This document shows, piece by piece, positions 12,121-24,144 of a stretch of 64,000 nucleotides of DNA. The DNA lies in assembly GCA_947579605.1 (NCBI GenBank), contig OX388321.1, positions 17,351,614-17,415,613 of the forward strand, given 5' to 3'. This DNA is from Athripsodes cinereus (lineage: Eukaryota > Arthropoda > Insecta > Trichoptera > Leptoceridae). The first letter of the stretch is position 1, and each line of letters opens with the position of its first letter. Below the pieces are notes generated by a model. The model did no database searches. It was not told the origin of the DNA and worked only from the letters and a program-made list of their open reading frames with translations. A program made the position numbers and the translations under genes.

Positions 12121-12234
12121 TGTAGGTATTCAGGAGAAGTCACGGATCATTAAACGGCGTCAAATACAAATTGTCCATATTATTGTTATTGGATAATTAT
12201 AATTCGCGATAAATGAGAAAATTACTACTATGAT

Positions 12235-12860
12235 TGACATTTTTTTCGTGGAGAATAAATCTCTCACTCTTAACTGTATTTTTTTAAATAGTTCGTGAAA
12301 TCAAAAAGACATGTTACATTTTTAATTCAGTGATAGGATATGTCACCCATCCTAAATATCTTGTTTTTTATTGTCACGGAGAAGACAACGTGCGTGTTTA
12401 TTATGTGCAGTTGGTCTAGTGCAGTGGTTCTTAACCTGGGTTTGATCGAACCCCAGGGGTTCGGTGAGTCAGTCTTGGGGGTTCGGTGAAAATCATTTTA
12501 AAGGCAAGATAGTTTTGCGAGTTGGAAAAAGAAAAAAATACTCCGATAATTCCTTCAAACCGCCATCACAAGCGAATTTCTGAATTGGTTTCTGAAAGGC
12601 AACAGCAGAAGTCACACTGATTTGAAGTAAATATTAATTTAAATGTTTCATGTTTTGATTTATCCATTAAAATTGAATGTTTTTTTTTTTAACATTTTGT
12701 ACACCTATATATATATTGTAAAAATCTAATTTTATTTTTCAAATTAGGAGGGGTTCGGTGAATGCATATGTAACTGGTGGGGTTCGGTACCCCCAAAAAG
12801 GTTAAGAACCACTGCTCTAGTGGCTATCCCACTTGTGGGAGATGCCGTGATTGTATGGAT
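12235..12860 (-). repeat. Family A copy interrupted by a hAT element
   Basis: The left part (12240-12413) has 'aatctctcactctt', 'gatatgtcacccatcct' and 'attgtcacggagaagac'. The right part resumes at 12823 with 'gctatcccacttgtgggaga' then 'tgccgtgatt'. The two halves are contiguous in other copies, so the hAT element at 12422-12814 inserted later. Confidence 0.75.
12422..12814. mobile_element. hAT-like non-autonomous element
   Basis: Terminal repeats CAGTGGTTCTTAACC..GGTTAAGAACCACTG are perfect. The 8-bp flanks gtctagtg (12414-12421) and ctctagtg (12815-12822) match at 7 of 8 positions, as expected of a hAT target duplication. 'aggggttcggtgaa' and its relatives are subterminal. It shares both ends with 62094-62466 but the interiors differ. 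No transposase ORF. Confidence 0.9.
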
Positions 12861-13400
12861 GGATTGTGATTGAAACGAATAAACTATAGAATAGCATGGA
12901 CGTGCACTAAATGAATATGAATATTTCTATACCTTATTGTTACATTTGAAAGTATCTATCTCATGAATACAAATACATTGTGATTCACGGTATTAGACTA
13001 TTGTGAGAAAAACTAAATAATATTTTTGTTTATTTGTTATTTTAAGAAGTTCCTGGAGCTAATATAAAATTAATTGGGAAATATTAGTGCGTAGGCAGTT
13101 GTAGGTATTTATTTAATAATATAATATGCAACGACAAGAGATGTATTTTTGTCGCAGTGATCTTGAAGTTTATTTATTACGAATGGATACAATTAGATTT
13201 TTTATGATTTGGTGAAAAACAGTTGTAAACATAATAGCACAGATAATAGGATAGCTATCCTACTCAATATCTATTTTTAATAAGAAAATAAATAATAATT
13301 TTTCATTTCCTCATGTTTTTTTTAATATTTTAATTTAATTCAAAAACACAATTTGTGTCGGTACCAATATCTACAAAGCTGGCATAATGTAAAGGGGTGC
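12861..13400. other. AT-rich non-coding DNA
   Basis: No feature recognised. Confidence 0.4.
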
Positions 13401-13406
13401 TTCGGC

Positions 13407-13848
13407 TAGGGTTGTCACCTTTTTTTTCTGCAGTTAAAGTACATTGGTCATTATAGGTAAGAAAAAAAGTACATGGTATCAAAATAAAGTACAATTTATT
13501 TTTCCTTATTTATTATTAGGTATGTTTAAAAACATATTTTTATTACTTTTTGGAGTTTGTATCAAATTAGTATCTCTACTGAACAATTGCACAGCATTTT
13601 TACAGTTTAATATTCAAATTAAAGTAAATAAGTAATTATTTTTTTATCAAATTCAGAGACGCTTTCCATCAATCGATAAATTTCGTTTAACGAAAACATA
13701 CTTACGACTAAACTTTTCAAAATCCCAAAGAAATAAAATAATGCGAAATAAAGTATTTTCGTGTACTTTATTGTTCTCATAAAGTATAGAGTACAATTAC
13801 CTGAAATAACGTACAATACTTTATTATAAAGTACGGGTGGCAACCCTA
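13407..13848. mobile_element. hAT-like non-autonomous element
   Basis: Ends TAGGGTTGTCACC and GGTGGCAACCCTA are inverted repeats. Flanks gcttcggc / gctacggt match 6 of 8, a decayed 8-bp target duplication. The interior repeats 'aaagtac' many times on both strands, probably subterminal binding sites. Short ORFs inside (13444-13635, 13619-13843) are not transposase-like. Confidence 0.75.
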
Positions 13849-14770
13849 GCTACGGTTTATAAGAGGAAAACAAGAATTTTCGGTCCATAGGTGGTGATTT
13901 TGATAGGTACCTACTGAAACTGAATATTATAAGTTCAAGTTCTACATCACGAACTGTAAGATACCAGCATTTTCTTCTATTCTAAGCTTCCGTGGGTATC
14001 CCATGTTTCTGTGCCATAATTGAACACAAGTCAGGTAAAAAGAAATGTCTGCATGTAAGAGATGTCAGACATTGGTATACGACACGTAAGACATGCTGAT
14101 GGAATCAATAGTAAGAAATAAAATAAACAGCTTTTGTATGTACAGTAAATTAATAATAACAAATTTAAAAAGTTAAGATGATTTTTGTTAATTAGATGCC
14201 AACCTACTCGATATATTTTGAAAGCTTTACTGGCAGATGTCTGGTTTATATATATTTATTAAATAGTTTCACAAGATTTAGTATTCTTATCGATATTTAT
14301 TAATATTATTCTGTAGTTTTAATCAAGACTATCGATAGTTATTTGAATTATTCAACGTTTACGAACCTCTTTACCAACGCGACTAATAGTAGGTAGGTAC
14401 TCGAGTTATTGAGTCGAGTCGTTATACTCGTAATATCATAGCAAAGTGGTGATTATTTGAACTATCATACAATTAGTATTGAGCTTTTACTCAACAACTT
14501 CAATGTGACATTATTTGTCATATAATATTTTTTTCAAATTGTCTGGTCTAGACTTGTAAATTGGATGTCATTCGATTGTGTACAATACTAACAAGTTCGT
14601 TGCTGTGGAACTGCGACTATTAATGGTGTGCAAACAAATCGTGATGGAAATTACAATTTTATTTCCGAGTACGTACTAGACTGCTACATTTTCTTACCAA
14701 CAAATTTCCACTTGGAATATTAGGTATACATCGCATTATGTTACAAATAAGTTGTAGATACGTACCTATT
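13849..14770. other. AT-rich non-coding DNA
   Basis: No gene, splice-bounded ORF or recognisable repeat was seen. Confidence 0.4.
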
Positions 14771-14772
14771 AC

Positions 14773-14932
14773 ATTTTTTTTTTAAAGATATATCTGGGTT
14801 TTTGTTATAAACCCAAATACAACCTTATACACTTTTCACACTAAGCTAAAAGCTTGTGTCGTGAAAGGGGAGTTTGCCGAGACCTGGGATTGAACCACGG
14901 ACCCCTTGTTCACGAGGCCGAGACTCTACTCT
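14773..14932 (-). repeat. tRNA-derived SINE (minus, 5' truncated)
   Basis: It carries a poly-T (tail) end, then 'atatctgggtttttgttata', 'aaagcttgtgtcgtgaaagg', 'gattgaaccacggacccctt' and 'gttcacgaggccgagactct'. The complement of 'gattgaacc' is a B box (GGTTCAATC). Same family as 46805-46975, which keeps the tRNA head; here it breaks off at 'ctctact'. Confidence 0.8.
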
Positions 14933-15239
14933 ATTTATTATTATTCTAAAAATATCATCCTGCACTGAGACCATAACAGCTTTTGGCCAAGGCGATCTCA
15001 GCAGAAAAAATACTTGACTTATCAAAATATACCGAGTTCCCGTAATAGCTAAATTGATTTTACATATCTACCTATCCATAGTAAAAACTAATAAAATAAC
15101 GCAACTACCTGCTCGTGCAGATACATTTTTTATTTATAATTTTACCATTTTGAGGGTGCCAAGACATAAGTAATATACATAAAAGACATAAGAAGTTAAA
15201 AAATATAATTTTTATAGTCAAGAATTTTTTTTAACATTT

Positions 15240-15305
15240 ATTATAGCACCTCAGTCACTTTCTGAGCTCTGTGTTCTCAAAACACTTGCAAGTAGACCTC
15301 TATTA
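15240..15305 (+). repeat. CR1/L2-like LINE fragment
   Basis: 'cacctcagtcactttctgag' and 'tgttctcaaaacacttgcaa' are the reverse complement of 58295-58352, inside the reverse-transcriptase remnant there. Confidence 0.7.
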
Positions 15306-15739
15306 CGTTACTTATGTAGTTATGAAAAATATAAAAATTTTATCTAAAAAGTAAAGAAAATTGTATTTTAATCAAACGAAACAGGCATTTGGAAAAAGCT
15401 TTCTTGCAGAAAGATCGCATTGAAATTGAAGTGTAGGTATACAAAACTCTCGTATCAATAGTAAAATATTGTTCAGTACATTTTAGAAGTAGTTTTAATA
15501 ATACAACGTATATAAGAAATATCTACGTGCCAAGTAAACTGTCATGAAAATATAGTTTTGTAATCGATATTCTATGAATTACAGTTGGTATAGCTGAAAA
15601 TGAACCTACCTACTTATAAATCATAGATACTCTTATATTGCATCTCATGATCATAATAAAAATAAAGTATTAAAAATACATTGCTTCAGAATAAAGTAGG
15701 TATAGGTACATAAAATACTTTATTCATAATATTGAGACT

Positions 15740-16169
15740 CAGGCCCTGGGTTACAGTGAAAGATGCCCTGGGTAAAATGGTAAAATGTCACTCGTTTTCA
15801 CACTTATATTGCCTTATAAACATAATGTTAGATCTGTTTTGAGAATTTCATTTGCGTTCAAAACTTTTATCCCCGTCGTCAAGTATTCGACTTTTTATTT
15901 ATTTATTTCCAGAAATTAAACAAAATTCTACTAACTAAACATTACTTATATCTTAAAACATATTCCTTTAACAATTATAATTATATATAACTTGAGTCTG
16001 TTCTGAGGCAGTATCTGGTGTAGAATTTAAAAATATTTCACCATCTCCCCGGTTTTTCAAGGAATATTTTACAAATTATCCTGAGGATAATAAGTCACCT
16101 TACATAGATTACTTAAAATTCTGCGCCCTGGGTAAAAGCTCAGTCTCCCCATTTATAACCCGGGGTCTG
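15740..16169. mobile_element. hAT-like non-autonomous element with perfect 8-bp TSD
   Basis: Perfect target duplication ttgagact at 15732-15739 and 16170-16177. Ends CAGGCCCTGGGTTA / TAACCCGGGGTCTG are inverted repeats with two mismatches, and 'gccctgggtaaaa' occurs near both ends. The interior is AT-rich without a transposase ORF and may hold a nested insertion around 15890-16010. Confidence 0.85.
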
Positions 16170-16534
16170 TTGAGACTGCAAGATGCTTCTATTGTATATT
16201 TCTGATAGTCATGTTGTTTTTCTTAAGGGACCTACTCATTGCACATTATGTGCACTCTGTGATTAATTATTCTATTGAATGCATATCATAACTGAAGAGG
16301 GACTCTGAGATTTCTGCATCCATTTACTGCAAACTGCTAGACTATTATTATTTTTTTCTATATGATCAAAATATCTTCTTCCTAGTATCTACTTAACAGA
16401 GTGATTTTTGGTTCGAACAATTGCTTAAATGTTTATCGATGTTATTTTTATAATTAATCATTGTATGAGGTTATATAATATGTAAATTTAACACATGAAA
16501 CTACCATATAAGGCTTAGAAAAGACAACGTCCCC

Positions 16535-16620
16535 TTATTCGGAGTGCCCCGGACGGGACTTGAACTCGCATCTCTACTTTGTCGTGAGGAGTGCTTTGTC
16601 CAATTAAGCTACCGGGCGAC
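16535..16620 (-). repeat. tRNA-like SINE head (minus)
   Basis: The complement reads GTCGCCCGGTAGCTTAATTG (A-box region) followed 40 bp later by GATGCGAGTTCAAGTCCCGT (B box). This resembles a tRNA with changed anticodon arm, but the acceptor stem is not complementary, so it is a SINE head, not a tRNA gene. Confidence 0.7.
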
Positions 16621-16639
16621 TTGCTGAAAGCTCCGATAA

Positions 16640-16770
16640 ATATTCTCTTGTAAATATTCTGTGATGAGGTATGAGATAATCATTTCGAATGTTTTATTTT
16701 TTATTGGCGCTGAGAAAACTTGTGTGTGTGTCCATTAGTTACCTCACTTATGGGATACCGAAATGGGATA
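16640..16770 (-). repeat. Family A partial copy (reverse)
   Basis: 'attctgtgatgaggtatgag', 'attggcgctgagaaaacttg' and 'cctcacttatgggatacc' follow the family-A order in reverse orientation. Confidence 0.55.
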
Positions 16771-16779
16771 GATACACAG

Positions 16780-18290
16780 TGATACATTGAATCAAAATAA
16801 AACCCACGTATTTACTGTGAAGTCCGTCTAAGAAGAAAGACGTTCCTATTTCATCTTATTAGGACATTCTCAATATTATGATCAATTGTAGTTGAGTATG
16901 AAAAATGAGTTAAGTATGCAGTTTTGTTCAGAAAATCACAGAGAACATAGTGGTGAAGAGAAAATAAGTGATTTGATATTCCTAAAGGGCATTTTTGAAA
17001 AAAAAAAAAGAGATGTTAAGTGTTTTTAAATCATTTCAAGTGTGTGTTAGAGCATTTCACTAACGCAGATAGGAATAAATAGTTCAATTAAATTATAGAA
17101 GTGAAAAGATCCAAGCCGCATAGCGCGTAACTTTCCAACAACTTTCCTACAGGTGGATCTTTCTCAGCTACAGTGGTGAAATAACCCAAGTGATAAATTC
17201 GTGTTTACTTCTAAAATATAAAAATTCTTTAATATTTTGTTATTTATATTAGTGGAATATGTGATCAGGAATATTGTGAATTTTTTTTAGCGAAATCTAT
17301 GCAAAAATAACTTAGTTATAGTCAGATTAGTATTGGCGGATGCGACAGCATAACTTCATCACCCTTTTTCTCGAAATGTCTGTCTTGTGGGTTACATCAC
17401 TTCACATCCACGGCAACGAAATATTACTTAAAACGATGATTTTCTGTTCGTTACAAACATAAAGTTGGTTTTAAGGTCGTATGCGGAGTAGAGTCTGTTC
17501 ACATACCTAATTATTATTTGTGGCGACAACCTACATCGGTATATGAAAAAACGTCTTACTCGGGTGCCCTGTGGGAATATATTGCTAAAATTAATTACAG
17601 AAATTCCATATTGGAAGAAAAAATAACATAGAACAAAATATAAAAAAAATAAATTCATGCTATGTGTGTCTGACAGGATTAACAAAAAAGTTTATGTAGG
17701 ATAAATGTAAATATAAATTTTGCTGAAGGATTAACCGAATCTGTAACTTTCACGAATATGTAGTGTGAATGGATCCAAAGGATTGACAGCGACCTGTAAG
17801 AGACAGAATAGTTGGGTTAATTTAGTAACATTATGAACTCGTGTTTTTAACAGTAATTTCATACAAATGTCTACAACTCTCTGGCACATTCCCTGAGGGG
17901 GTTTCAGAGTGTAACAAAACTGTAAATTTAGATCAAATAATAATTCTGAAAACGAATTTAATATTTTGAAGCCATAATATTATATTTTTGAGGAGGTATT
18001 TATTTCATAAGCTTTTGGAGTGACTGAGTTTGTATATACGGGTGCAATAAGAAAATTTATGGAATGAAAAATATTTTGTTTAGTGGAGCTTCAATTATTG
18101 ACAATGTTGAAGTTTGCGAACTTGTGAACATGTAAATACAATATGAAGTGCTGACTACTTCACTCATAAAAAGTGTTGGATTGAATTCTATACGGCAATA
18201 TGTAATATGTTACTTTATATTTTAAGTTTATTCCCATTCCCTAGTAACTACATGTAAGTACTAGCGGTTTCTACATAGAATCCGATCCTT
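16780..18290. other. AT-rich non-coding DNA
   Basis: No coding exon or clear repeat. The ORF at 17428-17685 (minus) is of low-complexity composition and without a recognisable domain. Confidence 0.35.
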
Positions 18291-18329
18291 TTAAGAATGA
18301 ACTAAGGATATTGGTCTCTGGCGCATTAC

Positions 18330-18709
18330 TGTGTCTGAATTATATATTAGTAGTATTGGGTTTGGAAGCTTTCATGCTATATGAGAGGAGACTGAGGGGA
18401 GGGCTAATGCACTTCCCAGTGGTCACACAACATATTATATAGCTGTAGCAACCAACTGTACAAATATTATATATATACTTTGTACTATATGTATATAAAT
18501 ATGGGCTATCCTCTGACCTTATTCCTTATTACTTCTCTGTACAAAAGCCAGGGATAAAGAATACTATAGATTTAAGTATATTTAATACAATACATTACAC
18601 ACAACATGACCATTAGACATTAGAAACTAAAGTACCTCTACATTCTACATTCTTTCCAAACAATACATTTCATGAAGGCGTTTTACGTTTGGTGCAGTGA
18701 CGAGGATAC
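18330..18709 (+). mobile_element. Possible solo LTR plus primer-binding site remnant
   Basis: TTTGGTGCAGTGACGAGGAT at 18688-18707 resembles the tRNA primer-binding site that follows the 5' LTR of BEL/Pao or gypsy elements. Upstream lie a TATA-like 'tatataaatatgggctatcc' and 'cttctctgtacaaaagccag', plausible U3/R landmarks. No gag/pol follows and LTR borders are guesses. Confidence 0.3.
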
Positions 18710-19304
18710 ATTTAAATGAAGTTTCCTATGTGTTTAATTTTAGGTCGGTTAGAACAAGATGCCTTAGATATGTTAGATGCCTTTGTAATCCCAATTATTC
18801 TGAGTCTTGGGATGTTATAAGATTCAGGAACGTAAAATACTCAACTGTTAAAAATAGTGTCTTGAAAAATATTGGATATTAGGCAGTATAAGCAATTGAA
18901 CATAACGAATGAAGCTGTATATTGACTTATTCTGCAAAGACCTGTGAAGTGTGATTGATGTTATATGAAAGAGACAAGCTAAGCTTTGAGAGTCTCTTTA
19001 CGATTTCCATATATATGTATCGTGAATTATTGGGTGCTTAATTGCCTCAAGTAGAAAAAGCTTGCTTGTACCCTTTGCTTTTGAGAGAGCAAATGTATAT
19101 TGTGTATGTTTGAAAAGGTTCTTTCTATGTATACTGACTATTGATAATTTAGTGATATATTTTTATGCTAATTCAAAATACTTTCATAATATATAAAGAG
19201 ACGAATTAATGTTTGATGCACGATCTACTAAAAAAAATGTAATTGAATAAGGTCCCATAATTAAATATATATTTTTTACAAAACATTTAATCCGATGAGA
19301 ACAA

Positions 19305-19823
19305 CTGGGTTATTCTTGGCACAATCTAAATACAATCTTAATCTTGTCTACACCTTGCCCCACAATGAGCGAAGTGACTATAGTAAAAAATACGTGCAAA
19401 CCAATTCTGCGGTAGCTGAGGATAGTTATTTTGAAAATTTACATGAGTTTTATGTTTGTGTTATGTATGTATGTCAGATGGCGCCGTTCGCGCTTTTTAG
19501 CGCCGTTTAATGGAGCATCCATCTCAAGGGCGTTGAGTTTATATTCTTGAGGCTATATTTTGTGATAAAGCCTTAAAATGCACCAGACATTATTGATGTG
19601 TAAATTTGAAATGACATTTATCAACTTTTATGAAGTATGTCTTCTAAAATAGTAAAAAAATATAAGGACGGACGATATACCATAATACTCATTTAAATGT
19701 TGAAAACGACATTGCCATGTACATCTGTTAAATTTTGACTACATATAGTCACTTCGCGCATCGTAGGTTAAGATCTAGACAAGATTAAGATCGTATTTAG
19801 ATTGTGCCAAGAGTAGCCCCGCA
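19305..19823. mobile_element. CAGGG-type foldback element, old copy with internal insert
   Basis: The left arm (19305-19400) and right arm (19735-19823) are imperfect reverse complements containing 'cacaatctaaatacaatctt' and 'gcgaagtgactata'. The 330 bp between them includes a CR1/L2-like LINE fragment at 19490-19530. Younger relatives at 21209, 24145, 35446 and 35931 have closed arms. Confidence 0.7.
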
Positions 19824-20177
19824 GAAAACATTTCTTAGGTTTCACGATTACAAAGGTAATAAAATTAAATGGTGAGCTATTATTTTCTCTGTCGACTGTT
19901 TCACGTTGTCAGGACAATTAGGTAATTTATTAAGTTTTGTGAATTTGGGTCTTCGTCAATTCGTAAATAAAACCGTTAAATTGAAAATAAAAACATGAAG
20001 TATATATTTCTTTATTTTGCTCTTTTCAATATTCATCTTCAAAGCTGCATACTTTTTGTGGAGTAGGTACGTAGTCAAATTTGATAATTCATGTTCTAGA
20101 TAAATCAAGCAGACACCATATCATTCGCGCCCACTAACAAGGTGTAACTGTTATTATACCTGATTAAGTCAAGTCTA

Positions 20178-20229
20178 CATAATTCACTCGATGTCGGGTG
20201 CCTTGCCGGAAAAAAAAGAAAGAAAGAAA
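20178..20229 (+). mobile_element. Ultra-short retroposon, copy 1 (32-bp core + A-rich tail)
   Basis: The core begins CATAATTCACTCG and ends GGTGCCTTGCCGG, followed by a tail of A8 then GAAAGAAAGAAA. It is flanked by the perfect 12-bp direct repeat aagtcaagtcta (20166-20177 and 20230-20241), the signature of LINE-mediated retroposition. Copy 2 at 33193-33238 has the same core and the same first base. Confidence 0.85.
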
Positions 20230-20241
20230 AAGTCAAGTCTA

Positions 20242-21200
20242 ACTCACAAATAGAGATTAACAACAATAATTCATTATGCACTTCAATTTATATTTTTTAA
20301 TGCAGCTGTAGTATATATAAATTAAAAAAGTTTTATGAGTAAGGATTCAATTAGTGATCACAAAGACAATGCATAATTGGAGACTATTTTAGACACTATT
20401 TTATTTGTATGAGCTTCTGTCTACGGTACATACTTGACCATGAGAGGGAAGCTTTTAATTTGTTGATTAATTGAACGTGATTCATAAAAGTTTTAATCAA
20501 GGCTATGAATATTTTCGATCAATACGATTATTTAACACAATTTTTATGTACAATCGGCTACTGCATTCATATAGGTTGAATTATATATAACCGTTAGTCG
20601 TTTTTTTTTCTTTGCTGCTACAAATCTGTTCTGGGTAAGTACACTACACTCTAGCTTTATCTCCATCTAATCTGCATACCCTCTGCTTGCACATAACTTC
20701 TCGTGAACAATAATTCTCTTCGAGTCCCGTTAATACGTATAGATACACCTTATCCGGATTCCAATTTATCGAATGTTGCATTCGATGTAGGTACCTATTG
20801 CTTTGTTACCAATCTTCCAGATGTCTGTCTACAGGAATAATTTATCTCGTTTCCGGTATAGATACAATAATTTATTTGCAAATCCCCTAAATGTCTCTCA
20901 GATACACATTCACATTGATAACAATAAGGTTCAGTGCACATTGGATACTAAGAAAATTTTGTCATAAGCATACAATGTATATTTGAGTTTTTCATAAAAT
21001 ATTAAAGGCTCACTTTTTTCTCCACTTATATGGCTCTCTTGTGTCTTTGTTCTTTTATTATTTATTGCTCTAGTGATGTTAAAGGGAAATAAATAACGAT
21101 TTTGTTGATTTATTGAGGTTGGAACTAAGTATTTTATTTATAAAAGGTGTTAAATCTAGTTTAATTAGCAGCAGAATACATTTTGCCGACCTTTCTTCTT
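20242..21200. other. AT-rich non-coding DNA
   Basis: No gene or known repeat recognised. Confidence 0.4.
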
Positions 21201-21208
21201 CGGATCAG

Positions 21209-21419
21209 CAGGGTTACTCTTGACAAAACTAAACACGATCTTAATCTAGTCTTGATCTTGATCATACGACGCACGAAGGGACTATGGTCAAAAACATCGC
21301 GCTACCGCTAACGCGCGTTCGGTTTGAGTGTATTTTTGGCCAATAGTCACTTCGTGCGTCGTATGATCAAGATCAAGACTAGATTAAGATCGTGTTTAGT
21401 TTTGTCCAGAGTAGCCCTG
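21209..21419. mobile_element. CAGGG-type foldback MITE
   Basis: Almost the whole 211 bp is one inverted repeat: 'cagggttactcttgacaaaa' on the left, complement of 'gtccagagtagccctg' on the right, with 'gatcttgatcatacgacgca' and its complement inside. The central part contains 'gctaccgctaacgcgcg'. Such an RNA would fold into a long hairpin. Confidence 0.9.
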
Positions 21420-21427
21420 CTGTAGGC

Positions 21428-21605
21428 CTAGTCAAAACACATTTAAGCGTTACGTTTTCGTTTCTTTTTCGTTCAAACAAGACGAGGTTGCGAGAACGCA
21501 TCAATTTTAGTAGCTTCTTGTGTATTTTAGCTACGAAAATTGATGCGTTCTCGCAACCTCGTCTTGTTTGAACGAAAACGTAACGCTTAAATGTGTTTTG
21601 ACTAG
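21428..21605. mobile_element. CTAGTCAAAAC-type foldback MITE
   Basis: Arms start CTAGTCAAAACACATTTAAG and end with its exact complement. 'gttgcgagaacgcatcaatt' pairs with 'aattgatgcgttctcgcaac', leaving a small centre 'agcttcttgtgtattttagc'. It lies 8 bp from the preceding foldback element. An expanded relative is at 61365-61610. Confidence 0.9.
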
Positions 21606-21609
21606 GGTC

Positions 21610-22350
21610 CCTGATAATGTGGCTCACACACCTGGATTAACCATAGACGATCACAGCTTTATTTGTGAAATTTCATTCTCTGGACAATGACTTAATTGTA
21701 AGATTATTCAAAGCCGCCACTTCTTTCATGCCACTCTGTATTCTAGATGGTATTTCCACACTCATCTTATCATTGTTCTCAAACTCAACTCATGTTCGAG
21801 AGCATACAACCCATATTTGTATATTTCTGATTTTTTTCTGTACTGACATCATAATCGAATAAGTTGGATTGTTGGAATCATTCGGAAATACAGTATTACG
21901 TTGTTTTCGATAACGATATTGTACGACAACAAAAATATTCCGGCAATATGAAATTGATATTGGACGTCGAGTTGCAGGACAATGTGCACTCGGTCTAATA
22001 GGTACGTTTACATATCCTTTTAAAGATTTCAGGGAATAGCTAAATATTTTGTGCTGAAAAACTTTATGTCGTAGTTATTCGCTTCTTTCACGGATATTAT
22101 TTATTCATTGTAATATATCATTTTAAATGTCCCATGAGAACTGAGATAACTCTTGTATATATATATGTCATGTACGTGTCATACCTGGTTATTATTGAAT
22201 CGTTTTGGCGTTTATGATTATTTTTATTACTTCACACTTCATATTCGGAAAACATTAAATATTTCATGTGGAAGAATGCGAGAGATTTGTTGACTAACTC
22301 GTTACTGTAGTTTAATCAAATTTCATTCATGTTCGTAGGATACGACCATT
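21610..22350. other. AT-rich non-coding DNA
   Basis: The ORF at 21665-21862 has no recognisable domain and sits in unremarkable AT-rich sequence. Confidence 0.35.
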
Positions 22351-22351
22351 T

Positions 22352-22420
22352 CAAAGACTTCTTCTTCTTCTATCAGTGCCGTATCAGGTCCCCCCGACGT
22401 TGGCGATCACTAGCAAAGAC
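22352..22420 (-). repeat. RTE-like LINE 3' end fragment
   Basis: 'ggtccccccgacgttggcga' and the adjoining (ttc)n run are the reverse complement of the end of the LINE at 29288-29710 (C-terminal codons for ANVGG plus the gaagaagaag tail). Confidence 0.75.
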
Positions 22421-22839
22421 TAGCCAACTATTTCAAAGACTAACCAACTATATTTTCAACTATAGAATTCAGCGTTTGGGAAATGAATTTGCTGGAGGGG
22501 TTGACATATTTCACTCATCATTAGTCCAATATAAGTCACATGTGACGGAAGCCATGTTGAAAATCCAGAGGATGTGAATTTGCTAATGTGAATTGCTGTA
22601 ATGTTCAGTGATATGGATTGTTCTGTGTTGTCGTTTTTATTGTTAGCTATAATTATTGATCCATCTTCTTGTATCCAGTCTGTCTTGTTATTTTTATTGG
22701 TAACTATAATTTGATGATTTTTTACACGTGTTTTAAATTTTAAATTTCATGTCTTTGACATTTGATTTATTTGTGTTGTGGTTTTGAATTTTTATATTCT
22801 GTAATTTTATTTTTAAATTTTAATATCTTTTATATAATT

Positions 22840-22990
22840 TCTATTACATTGTCTTTTATATGCGTTTGTGTTGTGTATTCGATTTTATTGTTGAAAAAAT
22901 TGTTTATATATATCATGTAATAAGGACTTTTGCCGTAGGATGAATGAATAAATAAATAAATAAATAAATAAATAATAAATAAAAAATTTC
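22840..22990 (+). repeat. Probable LINE 3' tail with (aaat)n
   Basis: GT-rich 3'-UTR-like DNA ends in 'aggacttttgccgtaggatg' followed by a (aaat) run of about 45 bp. The parent LINE was not identified. Confidence 0.4.
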
Positions 22991-23412
22991 TTTCAACTAC
23001 ATTCTATCCAATTCAATATAGAATCCTCATATTAATGCATCACAATAATGAAAGCGCGCATATAATATTATCCACTTAAAAAGTTTATAGATTTAATATT
23101 TAATATAGTTTTAATAACGATTTTTATCAGCCTCAAAGTAGAACAAACATATTGGCTAAGTCCCCAATAGGAAGGGCTATTCAAATACTTAACGGTCTGG
23201 TTAGATAGGTACATTGATATATTTGGTGTGACGTATGCGGAGTTTGAAAGTGTGTTGTAGTTGTGCTGATATCTAAATATTGTTGGTTTTCTTCTGGGAT
23301 CGCATTGGCCTTAAGCTGTAATGATCGTTGTAAGAATCGTCTCGTTGTCAGTAATAATAATAATAATATTAGGTACTTGAGTTTAATTTATCAATCGACG
23401 GGATTCGCGATA

Positions 23413-23469
23413 ATGAGTGCGAAAACTGTTGGTTTATGGGTACCCCACTTTGAAGAAAATATCGCAATG
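23413..23469 (+). CDS. Weak candidate first coding exon
   Basis: ATAATGAG gives a reasonable translation start, 19 codons follow (MSAKTVGLWVPHFEENIAM) and GTATGA is a possible donor in phase 0. The exon-like ORF at 26793 begins in another phase, so the two do not join directly. There is no homology known to me; it may be chance. Confidence 0.15.
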
Positions 23470-24144
23470 GTATGAATGAAAAAGAATTGAATGTAGGAGA
23501 ATTTTATTAAATAAAAAATCTCCATTTTAACTAAGTACTGTTTGTTGGTCGATAATAATGAGTTGATTGCAAGATAGTTAAACCAGTTTTCCTGTCTCAT
23601 TAGTTTTATCTGATTAATCTCAACAGTGCGAAGCTATTGTAAAAGATGTTTATAAATAGTGTTAGTACGAAGATGAAGGAACTCACAAATTTACATGCTT
23701 AGTCTAGTAACATTGATATTTTTATTGTGTAACTAAGTATGTTTATATGTACTCGTGACTAAATCATATGAACTTATAACTTATAATAAGATAAGACTTT
23801 GATACGAAGATATACGATCAATATTATTTTATATTATGGTTTTCTAATTAAGTAAATCACTACACGTGGAATGAAATAAGACGTGTGAACTCTTTAACAA
23901 TATAATATGTTATAGTATAGAATAGGATACTACCACTATAGAAGCGGGAGACAGAAGGTTTATTTTAGAAGAGATATTTAGTATGTGGAATTAACACACA
24001 GGCAATGACGCAAATACCTATATTGATTGAGAATTGTCTCAACATACCTACTAGATGAAATGTATTCTAGCTATAACTCACTTGTAAGTCGCATTTACGT
24101 TACGGCTATTGAAAGCTATAAGCTTATAAATAATATATCTACAG

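Noticed and set aside
16535..16620. Possible tRNA gene (minus)
   Set aside because: A-box and B-box are present but the acceptor and anticodon stems do not pair, and related heads occur in SINEs elsewhere in the window.
21379..21627. Minus ORF of 82 codons
   Set aside because: It runs through both arms of two foldback elements; the frame is a by-product of the palindromes.
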